NCBI RefSeq assembly: GCF_003967075.1
Contig: NZ_AP018664.1
Coordinates: 1,550,001 to 1,614,000, forward strand
DNA: 64,000 bases
Reading direction: 5' to 3'
DNA from: Sphingobium amiense
GTDB taxonomy: Bacteria; Pseudomonadota; Alphaproteobacteria; Sphingomonadales; Sphingomonadaceae
Shown: positions 46,721 through 57,766 of the stretch, one piece after another
Position numbering within the stretch: the stretch's first letter is position 1
Layout of the letters: the number at the start of each line of letters is the position of its first letter
Program-made: the position numbers and the translations under genes
The notes under the pieces: generated by a model
Database searches by the model: none
Seen by the model: only the letters and a program-made list of their open reading frames with translations
Told to the model about the DNA's origin: nothing

Positions 46721-46965
46721 CCTTCGACTGGGCCAACATCGTCGGCTTGGCCGGCAGCGGCCTCATGGTCGTCGCCTATGCCTATAGCAACATGGCGAAG
46801 ACGCTGAACTTCTTCATCTTCAATCTGCTGAACCTCGTCGGCTCGCTGCTGCTGATCTGGTCGCTGACCGTGCATTTCAATCTGGCGTCGATGGCGCTGG
46901 AGATTGTCTGGGCGGCCATCGCGCTGCTCGGGCTTGGCAACGCCGTGCGGAGGAAGCGCCCATGA
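46717..46965 (+). CDS. Small CBU_0592-like membrane protein
   Basis: An 82-residue protein with three hydrophobic segments (about 8-27, 31-49 and 55-73) and a basic C-terminus (RRKRP). It resembles the CBU_0592 family of small inner-membrane proteins of unknown role. It overlaps aroA and cmk by 4 bases each, so it is translated as part of that operon. Confidence 0.8.
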   Translation: MTFDWANIVGLAGSGLMVVAYAYSNMAKTLNFFIFNLLNLVGSLLLIWSLTVHFNLASMALEIVWAAIALLGLGNAVRRKRP

Positions 46966-47591
46966 TTATCGCCGTGGACGGCCCCGCCGCATCGGGCAAG
47001 GGCACCATCGCCAAGGCGCTGGGCCGCCATTATGGCCTGCCGGTGCTGGACACTGGCCTGCTCTACCGCGCGGTCGGGCTGGCGGTGCTCAAGGCCGGGC
47101 ATGACCCCGACATCGAGGCGGACGCGCTCGCCGCCTGCGGCTTCGACGACGCGATCCTCGCCGACCCGGCGCTGCGCACCGAAGCGGTGGGCAGCCTCGC
47201 CAGCCGTGTGTCGGTGCACCAGAGCGTGCGCGACGCCCTCATCCAGCGGCAGCGCGATTTCGCGACGCAGCCGGGCGGCGCGATCCTCGACGGGCGCGAC
47301 ATCGGCACCGTGATCGCGCCGGACGCCGACGCCAAGATCTTCGTGACGGCGAGCGTCCGGGTGCGGGCCGAGCGCCGCTATCAGGACGCCCTCTCCCATG
47401 GCGGGCACCCGGACATGGACAGCCTCATCGCCGACATCCAGGCGCGCGACACCCGCGACATGAGCCGCGACCATGCTCCGCTTAAACAGGCCGACGGCGC
47501 GGACTTGCTAGATACCAGCGATTTGACTATAGACGCCGCCGTCCAGCGGGCGATCGCGCTTGTGGACGCCCAGCTTGAAGGTCGCGCGTAA
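46962..47591 (+). CDS. cmk: Cytidylate kinase
   Basis: A 209-residue NMP kinase phosphorylating CMP and dCMP. P-loop AVDGPAASGKGTIAKALG, LDTGLLYRAVGLA (nucleotide binding), ILDGRDIGTVIAPDADAKIFVTASVRVRAERR and the lid RDTRDMSRDHAPLKQA are clear. It ends the aroA operon; rpsA follows after 179 bases, the usual aroA-cmk-rpsA order. Confidence 0.95.
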   Translation: MIIAVDGPAASGKGTIAKALGRHYGLPVLDTGLLYRAVGLAVLKAGHDPDIEADALAACGFDDAILADPALRTEAVGSLASRVSVHQSVRDALIQRQRDFATQPGGAILDGRDIGTVIAPDADAKIFVTASVRVRAERRYQDALSHGGHPDMDSLIADIQARDTRDMSRDHAPLKQADGADLLDTSDLTIDAAVQRAIALVDAQLEGRA

Positions 47592-47632
47592 CGCCCGGCC
47601 CGATAAGGCGCGCGGAGCTTCCGGGCGCCCTT
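47592..47632 (+). terminator. Possible terminator after cmk
   Basis: CGCCCGG (47592-47598) pairs with CCGGGCG (47621-47627) over a 22-base loop and is followed by CCCTTTTCG. The long loop makes it a weak candidate. Confidence 0.4.
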
Positions 47633-47710
47633 TTCGCTTTTTCACGGCTTGCGCGTTCCTTCGTCCAACCCTCTGGATACGTTGGCGATATTCGGTCGTG
47701 AACGTAGTTT

Positions 47711-47743
47711 GGCCTAAAGACCACCGGAGACAACCGGTAGGCC
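47711..47743 (+). promoter_or_regulatory. Stem-loop in the rpsA leader
   Basis: GGCCT (47711-47715) and ACCGG (47723-47727) pair with CCGGTAGGCC (47734-47743), giving a bulged hairpin just before the rpsA ribosome binding site (AAGGA, 47758-47762). S1 autoregulates its own mRNA in enterobacteria, so a similar role is possible. Confidence 0.4.
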
Positions 47744-47770
47744 AGCAATGACGTATGAAGGACATTCCTA

Positions 47771-49483
47771 ATGGCCTCTGTGGCATTCCCCACGCGCGAC
47801 GATTTCGCCGCGCTTCTCAATGATTCCCTCGGTGGCGAGGATGGCGGCTTCGAAGGCCGCGTCGTCAAGGGCACCGTAACCGCCATCGAAAACGACCTCG
47901 CCGTCATCGACGTGGGCCTCAAGTCCGAAGGCCGCGTGCCGCTGCGCGAATTCGCCGCGCCGGGCCAGAAGGCCGATCTCAAGGTCGGTGACGAAGTTGA
48001 AGTCTATGTCGACCGCGTCGAAAACGCCCATGGCGAAGCGATGCTGTCGCGCGACCGCGCCCGCCGCGAAGCCGCATGGGACAAGCTGGAAAGCGAATTT
48101 ACCGAAAACGCCCGCGTCGAAGGCGTGATCTTCGGTCGCGTCAAGGGCGGCTTCACCGTCGATCTCGACGGCGCGGTGGCCTTCCTTCCCGGTTCGCAGG
48201 TCGACATCCGCCCCGTGCGCGACGTCACCCCGCTGATGGACATTCCCCAGCCCTTCCAGATCCTCAAGATGGATCGCCGCCGCGGCAACATCGTCGTGTC
48301 GCGCCGCGCCATTCTGGAAGAAACCCGCGCCGAACAGCGCTCGGGCCTCATCCAGACGCTGGCCGAAGGCCAGATCATCGAGGGCGTGGTCAAGAACATC
48401 ACCGATTACGGCGCGTTCGTTGACCTTGGCGGCATCGACGGTCTGCTGCACGTCACCGATCTCAGCTACAAGCGGATCAACCACCCCAACGAGATGATCA
48501 ACATCGGCGATACCGTCCGCGTCCAGATCATCCGCATCAACCGCGACACGCAGCGCATCAGCCTCGGCATGAAGCAGCTTGAAAGCGATCCGTGGGAAGG
48601 CGCCGCCGCCAAATATCCGGTCGGCGCGAAGCTGTCGGGCCGCGTCACGAACATCACCGAATATGGTGCGTTCGTCGAGCTGGAAGCGGGCATCGAAGGC
48701 CTTGTCCACGTTTCGGAAATGTCCTGGACCAAGAAGAACGTCCACCCCGGCAAGATCGTTTCGACCAGCCAGGAAGTCGACGTCATCGTCCTGGAAGTCG
48801 ATCCCGAAAAGCGCCGCATCAGCCTGGGCCTCAAGCAGGCGATCTCCAACCCCTGGGACAGCTTTGCCGAGCGTCACCCGGTCGGTTCGACCGTCGAGGG
48901 CGAAGTCAAGAACGCGACCGAATTCGGCCTGTTCATCGGCCTCGATGGCGACGTCGACGGCATGGTCCACATGTCGGACATCGCCTGGGGCATCTCGGGC
49001 GAGGACGCGCTGGCGCTGCACCGCAAGGGCGAGACGGTTCAGGCCGTCGTTCTCGACATCGACGTCGAGAAGGAGCGCATCAGCCTCGGCATGAAGCAGC
49101 TTGAGCGTGGCGGTCCGGCAGCGGGCGGCACTTCGGCTGCGTCGGCTGGCCTCAACAAGAACGCGATCGTCACCGTGACCGTGCTTGAAGTCCGCGACGG
49201 CGGTCTGGAAGTCCAGGCCGGCGACGATGGCGCCACCGGCTTCATCAAGCGCAGCGACCTTGGCCGCGACCGTGACGAGCAGCGTTCCGAACGCTTCCAG
49301 ATCGGCCAGAAGTTCGACGCCATGGTGACCGGTTTCGACCGCGCCAAGAAGCCGACCTTCTCGATCAAGGCGATGCAGATTGCCGAGGAAAAGCAGGCGG
49401 TTGCCCAATATGGCTCGTCCGACAGCGGCGCGTCGCTGGGCGACATTCTGGGCGAAGCGCTCAAGGCGAAGAGCGAGGGCTGA
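47771..49483 (+). CDS. rpsA: 30S ribosomal protein S1
   Basis: A 570-residue protein with six S1 OB-fold repeats, the full bacterial set. The first two are divergent and bind the ribosome; repeats three to five are strongest (for example ITDYGAFVDLGGIDGLLHVTDLSY and ITEYGAFVELEAGIEGLVHVSEMSW), with the linker ISLGMKQLESDPWEG. It helps load mRNA on the 30S subunit. The ATG at 47771 overlaps the stop of a chance seven-codon frame (TAATG) and sits 8 bases after AAGGA. Confidence 0.97.
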   Translation: MASVAFPTRDDFAALLNDSLGGEDGGFEGRVVKGTVTAIENDLAVIDVGLKSEGRVPLREFAAPGQKADLKVGDEVEVYVDRVENAHGEAMLSRDRARREAAWDKLESEFTENARVEGVIFGRVKGGFTVDLDGAVAFLPGSQVDIRPVRDVTPLMDIPQPFQILKMDRRRGNIVVSRRAILEETRAEQRSGLIQTLAEGQIIEGVVKNITDYGAFVDLGGIDGLLHVTDLSYKRINHPNEMINIGDTVRVQIIRINRDTQRISLGMKQLESDPWEGAAAKYPVGAKLSGRVTNITEYGAFVELEAGIEGLVHVSEMSWTKKNVHPGKIVSTSQEVDVIVLEVDPEKRRISLGLKQAISNPWDSFAERHPVGSTVEGEVKNATEFGLFIGLDGDVDGMVHMSDIAWGISGEDALALHRKGETVQAVVLDIDVEKERISLGMKQLERGGPAAGGTSAASAGLNKNAIVTVTVLEVRDGGLEVQAGDDGATGFIKRSDLGRDRDEQRSERFQIGQKFDAMVTGFDRAKKPTFSIKAMQIAEEKQAVAQYGSSDSGASLGDILGEALKAKSEG

Positions 49484-49506
49484 TCGCCTCCTCCGGAAGG
49501 AACAGG

Positions 49507-49538
49507 AAACCCGTCGGACATTGTCCGGCGGGTTTTTT
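49507..49538 (+). terminator. Terminator after rpsA
   Basis: AAACCCGTCGGACA-TTG-TCCGGCGGGTTTTTT hairpin with six T, 23 bases after the stop. Confidence 0.92.
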
Positions 49539-49656
49539 GCTGAACGCAACCTGTTCTCATTCCCAGTATGAAACGACCGGCTTGTTGGCTCATTGTCAAG
49601 CAAGCATCGAAGCTATATTGATCTAGGCGGGACGCAGCAGAGGGGCTGGGGAACAC

Positions 49657-49947
49657 ATGATCCGTTCGGAATTGATTCAAAAGCTGGCCCATGACAATCC
49701 GGGCCTGCATATTCAGGAAGTAGAGAAGATCGTTGATCTTTTCTTCAAAGAGATTGTCGACAGACTGTCATCGGGCGGTCGCGTGGAACTGAGGGGCTTT
49801 GGCGCCTTCACCACACGCGCCCGCGATGCGCGAACCGGGCGCAATCCGCGCACCGGCGAGCAGGTGCCGGTGTCAGCCAAACGCGTGCCCTATTTCAAAC
49901 CGGGCAAGGAAATGCGCGAGCGGCTGAACGTCAAAACCGACGCCTGA
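49657..49947 (+). CDS. ihfB: Integration host factor subunit beta
   Basis: A 96-residue HU/IHF-family DNA-bending protein. [28 protein letters not shown] includes the beta-arm with the intercalating Pro of [17 protein letters not shown] and the rpsA-ihfB order support the beta subunit rather than HU. It acts with IhfA (not in the window) in nucleoid architecture and at sigma-54 promoters. Confidence 0.93.
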   Translation: MIRSELIQKLAHDNPGLHIQEVEKIVDLFFKEIVDRLSSGGRVELRGFGAFTTRARDARTGRNPRTGEQVPVSAKRVPYFKPGKEMRERLNVKTDA

Positions 49948-50017
49948 TCCGCCATCTGTCGCTTGACCTGTCGACCGCCACCCGTCAGGTGTGGCGGGCC
50001 TTCAGGCACGCGCGTGG

Positions 50018-50103
50018 GCGGACGTGGCGAAATCGGTAGACGCAGCGGACTTAAAATCCGCCTCCCCCTGGGAATGCGGGTTCAAGTCCCGCCGTCCGCA
50101 CCA
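50018..50103 (+). tRNA. tRNA-Leu(TAA)
   Basis: An 86-base class II tRNA with encoded CCA. The acceptor stem is GCGGACG / CGTCCGC, and the anticodon stem GCGGA / TCCGC has loop CTTAAAA, giving TAA. A long variable arm is present. Confidence 0.95.
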
Positions 50104-50180
50104 TGGCGTGTGACAAGGGCAATTTCCGATTTTGCCCGAATGGGGCTGGCAATTCCATTGCCCAGCCGCAATGATGGCGC

Positions 50181-51965
50181 ATGGCCGGCGAAATCAATAC
50201 CCAGAGCTTCAGCGACTCCCTCGTCATCCTTGGCGCAGCGGGGCTGGTGATACCGGGGTTCGCGCGTTTCCGGATCAGCCCGGTGATCGGTTTCATCCTC
50301 GTGGGCCTTGCGGTAGGCCCGGCGGGGCTGGGCGCGCTCGTCGGGCAATATCCCTGGCTCTATCATGTCACCATCTCCAACCGCGAGGCGATAGAACCGT
50401 TCGCGGAGCTGGGCGTCATCCTGCTGCTCTTTTCCATCGGGCTGGAACTGAGCTTCCGCCGCCTCTGGTCCATGCGCGCGCAGGTGTTCGGCGTGGGCGC
50501 GGCGGAACTCATCGGCAGCGCGCTGCTGATCGCGCTGGGCCTCTATCTGCTGGGTCAGCCGACCGCAGGGGCCATCGGCCTCGGCCTCGCGCTCGCTCTC
50601 TCCTCGACCGCGGTGGTGTTGCCCATGGTCGGGACGCAGAGCGCGGTGGGCCGCTCCGCCTTTTCCATGCTGCTGTTCGAGGATCTGGCGCTCGTTCCGA
50701 TCATCTTCATGCTCGGCGCGCTCGCCCCGTCCGTCGCCGCCAGCCCGGACGGACCGTGGAGCGCATTGGCCGACACGCTGATGAAGGGCGGGATCACCAT
50801 TGCGGTCATGCTGGTGCTGGGCCGCTTCACGCTGCCCCACATTTTCAGCCAGGCCGCGCGGACCAAAAGCCCCGAAGTGTTCCTGGCGGCCAGCCTGCTG
50901 GTCGTTATCGTCTCCAGCCTCGCCACCTCCATCGCGGGCCTCTCTCCGATCGTCGGCGCGCTGCTGGCGGGCATCCTGATCGCCGAAACGGACTATCATG
51001 GCGAGGTCGAGGTGATGACCGCACCGTTCAAGGGACTGGCGCTCGGCGTCTTCCTCATCACGGTGGGCATGAGCCTCGACATCCGCGTCATCCTCGCCAA
51101 CTGGCCCAGCCTGCTGCTGGCGGTGGTCGGCGTCGTGCTGGCCAAGACGCTGGTGACGACCGCGCTCCTCTACCTGTCCGGCGCGCGCAAGGGCGTCGCG
51201 GCGGAAGTCGGCCTGCTGATGTCCAGCCCTTCGGAAACCACGCTGATCGTGCTGTCTGCGGCGGCGGCGGCGCAGCTCATCCTGCCCTCGACCGCCGCCT
51301 TCTGGCAGATCGTCACCGCCATCGGCCTCACCATCACGCCGCTCCTCGCCCGCATCGGCCATGACGCCGCGCGCCGGATCGAAATGGCGCTGGGCGAGGA
51401 CAGGGTCGAAAAGGAGGAGGATCAAACCGAAGCGGCGGCTGTCGTCATCGGCTTCGGGCGCGTGGGCCAGATGGTGTGCGACCTGCTCAAGACCCATGGC
51501 CAGCGCTTCACCGTGGTCGAATCCGATCCCGATGTCGTCGCCGACGCGCGGCGGATGGGCTATCCGATCCTGTTCGGCGACGTGGCGCGGACGGAGATGC
51601 TGGACAGGCTGCGCCTCGGCCACGCCCGCGCGCTCATCCTGACGATGGACGATCCGGTGCTGTCGGTGCGCGTGACCAAGCGGGTGCGCGGCTGGGTGCC
51701 CGACCTGCCGATCATCGCCCGCGCCCGCGATACCGATCATGCCGCCCAACTCTACAAGGCGGGCGCCAGCGACGCGGTCCCCGAAACGCTCGAAAGCTCG
51801 CTGCAACTGGCGGAAACCGCGCTGGTCGACCTTGGCGTCGCGATGGGGCCGGTGATCGCGTCGATCCACCAGATGCGCGAGGATCTGCGCGTCGGGATCA
51901 AGGATGCGGCCCAGATGGAGGCCACGCCCAAGCTTCGGCGGCTGCGCCCGGACGAGGTCGGCTAG
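50181..51965 (+). CDS. CPA2 family potassium/proton antiporter (KefB/KefC-like)
   Basis: A 594-residue protein. The first 400 residues form a Na+/H+-exchanger-type membrane domain with about twelve segments ([17 protein letters not shown] and [13 protein letters not shown] are diagnostic). A TrkA-N/RCK domain follows ([16 protein letters not shown], Rossmann fold, about 420-540), suggesting nucleotide-gated K+ efflux. No KefF/KefG-type ancillary gene is adjacent, so glutathione control is unproven. Its stop overlaps the convergent glutaminase stop by CTAG. Confidence 0.9.
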   Translation: MAGEINTQSFSDSLVILGAAGLVIPGFARFRISPVIGFILVGLAVGPAGLGALVGQYPWLYHVTISNREAIEPFAELGVILLLFSIGLELSFRRLWSMRAQVFGVGAAELIGSALLIALGLYLLGQPTAGAIGLGLALALSSTAVVLPMVGTQSAVGRSAFSMLLFEDLALVPIIFMLGALAPSVAASPDGPWSALADTLMKGGITIAVMLVLGRFTLPHIFSQAARTKSPEVFLAASLLVVIVSSLATSIAGLSPIVGALLAGILIAETDYHGEVEVMTAPFKGLALGVFLITVGMSLDIRVILANWPSLLLAVVGVVLAKTLVTTALLYLSGARKGVAAEVGLLMSSPSETTLIVLSAAAAAQLILPSTAAFWQIVTAIGLTITPLLARIGHDAARRIEMALGEDRVEKEEDQTEAAAVVIGFGRVGQMVCDLLKTHGQRFTVVESDPDVVADARRMGYPILFGDVARTEMLDRLRLGHARALILTMDDPVLSVRVTKRVRGWVPDLPIIARARDTDHAAQLYKAGASDAVPETLESSLQLAETALVDLGVAMGPVIASIHQMREDLRVGIKDAAQMEATPKLRRLRPDEVG

Positions 51966-52906
51966 TCGCCCTCCTCGGGCGGGCTGAAGATCGACCATCC
52001 GGTGCGGCGCGCCAGTATCTCCAGCGCTTGCCCGCCCAGCCTGCTGTTGCCCGCCTCGGTCAGCCCCGGCGACCACACCGCGATGGACGCCCGACCCGGC
52101 ACAATGGCAAGAATGCCGCCGCCCACGCCCGACTTCCCCGGAATGCCGACGCGGAACGCAAAGTCCCCCGACGCGTCATAATGGCCGCATGTCAGCATCA
52201 GCGCGTTGATCCGCCGCGCCCGTCCCGGCGACACCACCCGCCCGCCATCGGGGTGCCGCCCGTCGAGCATCAGATACCGCCCCGCCAGCGCCAGTTGGCG
52301 GCAGCTCATCTCGATGGCGCACTGGTGGACGTAGAGGCCCAGCACCAGTTCGGGCGAATGGCGGACATTGCCGAACGCGCGCATATAGTTGGCGAGCGCG
52401 ATATTGCGGTATCCCGTCGCTCCCTCCGACGCGGCGACCGCTTCGTCGATGGCGATGCTGTCGTCGCCCGTCAGATAGTGGACGAAGCGCAAGATCTCGC
52501 CAATGGCGACGCGCGGCTGGTGGCCGCCCAGATTGACGTCCGACACCACGATGGCCCCGGCGTTGATGAAGGGATTGCGCGGGATGCCATGTTCCTGCTC
52601 CAGTTGGACGATGGAGTTGAAGGCATTGCCCGAAGGCTCCCGCCCGACCCGCTCCCAAAGCTGGTCGCCCACCTTCCCGAGCGCCAGCGTCAGCGCGAAC
52701 ACCTTGGAAATGGACTGGATCGAAAAGCCGGTATCCGCGTCCCCCGCCGCGAACATCCGCCCGTCCGCCGTTGCGATGGCGATGCCGAACTGCGCCGGAT
52801 CGACGCCTGCGAGTTCGGGGATATAGCGCGCAACCTGCCCACGATCCTCCGCGCCCGCCATGGCCGCCGCGATTTCGGCGGTCAGTTCGGCAAGATCCAC
52901 CGGCAA
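51962..52906 (-). CDS. glsA: Glutaminase (serine-dependent)
   Basis: A 314-residue beta-lactamase-fold glutaminase. The S-x-x-K motif is Ser65-Ile-Ser-Lys68 in [34 protein letters not shown] and [12 protein letters not shown] are family segments. It hydrolyses glutamine to glutamate and ammonia. Its gene is not linked to glnBA but would oppose glutamine synthetase. Confidence 0.93.
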   Translation of the reverse strand: MPVDLAELTAEIAAAMAGAEDRGQVARYIPELAGVDPAQFGIAIATADGRMFAAGDADTGFSIQSISKVFALTLALGKVGDQLWERVGREPSGNAFNSIVQLEQEHGIPRNPFINAGAIVVSDVNLGGHQPRVAIGEILRFVHYLTGDDSIAIDEAVAASEGATGYRNIALANYMRAFGNVRHSPELVLGLYVHQCAIEMSCRQLALAGRYLMLDGRHPDGGRVVSPGRARRINALMLTCGHYDASGDFAFRVGIPGKSGVGGGILAIVPGRASIAVWSPGLTEAGNSRLGGQALEILARRTGWSIFSPPEEGD

Positions 52907-52980
52907 TATCCCGCCCTCCCATCGTTACGGACGGGGCAATGCTATCGTAAAGCGATGCGCGAAAGAAGGCATGTCGCCCC

Positions 52981-53499
52981 TTAGGGCGCGGTGATTTCCA
53001 CCCGGAAACCGCCATCGCCTTCCGCCACGAAGGGGTTGGCGCCGCTCAGCGAAAAGCCCTGTTCAATAGATATGCCGCGCGTTCCGCCATTGCAGCCACC
53101 CAGGTCCACGGGACGGGTGTAGCGCGCCGTAAGCCGGTAGGGCGCAGCGGCACCGCTATAGGGTTGCCCGCTAATCATAACCTCGATCTGCCGCATCGCC
53201 GCCATGCGCGCGCCCTGCTCGCATGGCTCCGCGCCGGAAACCGGCTCGTTGAGCGAGATGCGGGCCGTGGACGCGCCAATCGAGAGCGGCCCTGACCACA
53301 AGGTCTCGCGGCCCAGCAGCACCCGAACCGTCACGCGCGTCACGGGCATGGCGGCCCGGCCCACGGGCACGGGATTGAACACCGGCGGCGGCGCCGCCCT
53401 CGGCACGGCTATCGTCTGCATCGGCGGCGCAGGCGTCACGGTGTTCGCGTGGGCAGCAGCGCCCCCGATCATCAGCGATATGGCGATCATCATTTTCAT
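52981..53499 (-). CDS. Secreted hypothetical protein
   Basis: A 172-residue protein with a signal peptide (MKMMIAISLMIGGAAAHA) and a mature domain rich in beta-type segments (VTRVTVRVLLGRETLWSGPLSIG, YRLTARYTRPVDLGGC). An AGGAG ribosome site lies 9 bases before the start. No family is recognised. It follows alaS only by position, on the same strand after a 54-base gap. Confidence 0.7.
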   Translation of the reverse strand: MKMMIAISLMIGGAAAHANTVTPAPPMQTIAVPRAAPPPVFNPVPVGRAAMPVTRVTVRVLLGRETLWSGPLSIGASTARISLNEPVSGAEPCEQGARMAAMRQIEVMISGQPYSGAAAPYRLTARYTRPVDLGGCNGGTRGISIEQGFSLSGANPFVAEGDGGFRVEITAP

Positions 53500-53553
53500 A
53501 AAAGGCTTTCTCCTGACAGAAAAACCTTGTGAATGCCAAAGCTTACCGACCGG

Positions 53554-56223
<2,670 letters not shown>

Positions 56224-56306
56224 GGGGGCGATTTAGGCGGAAGCGCTCCGCCGCACAAGCGGCGCTTTTCGGCGATGAAGATCGGCGCGCGCGATCCGCC
56301 CGAGGA

Positions 56307-56780
56307 TCACAGAGCGTCAGCCACGCGGGCCATTGCGGCGGCGAATGTCTCCGTCAGGCTGTGGAGGATCAGGAAACCGCCGCCGACGATGGCGACGATC
56401 AGCGCGGCGAACTGAAACCGGCGCGCCCAGACCTGACTCGCCGCCGCGCTTTCCTCGATGGATCGGCGCTGCACGGCGCGGCGGTCGGCATCGCCGGCTT
56501 TCCATGCCGGTGCCGCCGGCGCATCGCCGGTCAGGGCGGAAATGTCGATGCGATCCTGCGCGCGGATGCCGCACTTGCCATCCTTCGCCCAGATGACGCG
56601 GCCCACAACGATGGTGGAAGCGCGGCGGATCTCGATATAGCTGCCCCGCCCCGGCGGGCGCGCCATGCGCAGCATCATGCCGTGCAGCGACACGTTCATG
56701 ATGGTCGCGTCCAGCCATTGATCGCCGAGGCGGATACGCGCCGGGATGGCTGTTGCGACCCGTGGTTCCCTTTCCTTCAT
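56307..56780 (-). CDS. PilZ domain protein with C-terminal membrane anchor
   Basis: A 157-residue protein. The PilZ domain (about 1-85) contains an Arg cluster (REPRVATAIPAR) and NVSLHGM, matching the RxxxR and D/NxSxxG c-di-GMP motifs reasonably. A single membrane segment (about 125-147) follows. The start at 56780 has GGAAGGGG before it and is favoured over 56801. It may sense c-di-GMP at the inner membrane. Confidence 0.8.
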   Translation of the reverse strand: MKEREPRVATAIPARIRLGDQWLDATIMNVSLHGMMLRMARPPGRGSYIEIRRASTIVVGRVIWAKDGKCGIRAQDRIDISALTGDAPAAPAWKAGDADRRAVQRRSIEESAAASQVWARRFQFAALIVAIVGGGFLILHSLTETFAAAMARVADAL

Positions 56781-56920
56781 GCGACGCCCCTTCCGCTTCA
56801 TTGACCTTTATCGCGCAATAACGGCAACGTCACGAAAATCTTGCATAGATAGAGGTGCTTATATGTTTTTGGCGGGCGGATGATGCCGCTCCGGCGGGGT
56901 CTGTCGCACGGGACCGCCGC

Positions 56921-57041
56921 TGTCCTATCCCCGTCCTGGGGGGCTATGAATCGGGTCATGGCTGGCATGCGGTCGACTTGCCGAAAATGTCCGACATAGG
57001 ACATGAAATGTCAAAACTTGCGGGAAATGTGCGAAGTTAAG
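56921..57041. repeat. Dispersed repeat element, copy 2
   Basis: Begins with TGTCCTATCCC, ends the first part with an inverted TAGGACA (56997-57003), and continues with the segment 57001-57041 that matches copy 1 at 36/41. It contains the frame MSKLAGNVRS plus stop (57008-57040). A short dyad ATGTCC/GGACAT lies at about 56988-57004. It sits in the 293-base gap between the PilZ and GST genes. Confidence 0.65.
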
Positions 57042-57073
57042 CGTCCGGACTCCTATTTGCCGGGCTGCCGCGC

Positions 57074-57700
57074 TCAGGCATAGGCATAGGGGCCGCCCGC
57101 CTTGAGCGCAGCCCGATAGGCCGGGCGGTCATGCATCTCGCCCAGCCAGCGGATAAGGCGGGGCCGCGACCCGTCCAGCCCGCCCCGCGCCCGCGACGCT
57201 TCCAGCGGAAAGCTCATCATCATGTCAGCCGCTGTAAAGGCATCGCCCGCGAAAAAGGGGCGGTCCGCCAGTTCGCTCTCCAGCCAGTCGAGATGGTCGT
57301 TCAGCATCCCCTGCACCGTGGGCCGGGCCGGGCGTCCCAGCAGCCCCAGCCGGTTCACCACCAGCAGCGCGAGCAGCGGCGGCATCATCGACCCTTCGGC
57401 ATAGTGCAGAAACTGGCGGTAACGGATCGCGCCCTGCGCGTCGGCGGGCGGGCCGAAGCGTCCCCCGGCCCGCGCGACAAGATATTCCATGATCGCACCC
57501 GTCTCGATCAGGCGGTGGCCATCCACCTCCACCACCGGCGACCGCCCGAGCGGATGGACGGCGCGCAGGGACGCGGGCGCGCGCATCGTCTTCGCGTCGC
57601 GCTCGTAGCGCCGCACCTCATAAGGCTCGCCCAGCTCCTCCAGCAGCCAGAGGATGCGCTGCGACCGGCTGTTGTTCAGGTGATGGACGATGACGGTCAT
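57074..57700 (-). CDS. Glutathione S-transferase family protein
   Basis: A 208-residue protein with an N-terminal thioredoxin fold (VIVHHLNNSRSQRILWLLEELGEPYEV; the catalytic position is Ser/Asn rather than Tyr) and SPVVEVDGHRLIETGAIMEYL, the usual glutathione-binding ES/ET loop. The C-terminal helical domain has FTAADMMMSFPLE. It could conjugate electrophiles. No aromatic degradation genes are linked. Confidence 0.88.
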   Translation of the reverse strand: MTVIVHHLNNSRSQRILWLLEELGEPYEVRRYERDAKTMRAPASLRAVHPLGRSPVVEVDGHRLIETGAIMEYLVARAGGRFGPPADAQGAIRYRQFLHYAEGSMMPPLLALLVVNRLGLLGRPARPTVQGMLNDHLDWLESELADRPFFAGDAFTAADMMMSFPLEASRARGGLDGSRPRLIRWLGEMHDRPAYRAALKAGGPYAYA

Positions 57701-57766
57701 GGCGACTCTCCCGGTTTGGCGCAGCCCATGGGCTAGCGCAGCCGGAAAGCCGCCACAACAAAAGGG

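Noticed and set aside
47748..47771. Seven-codon upstream ORF MTYEGHS ending on the rpsA ATG
   Set aside because: No ribosome site of its own; it spans the rpsA Shine-Dalgarno and is most likely chance.
49593..49619. TTGTCA / TATATT as an ihfB promoter
   Set aside because: The spacer is only 15 bases, too short to report with confidence.
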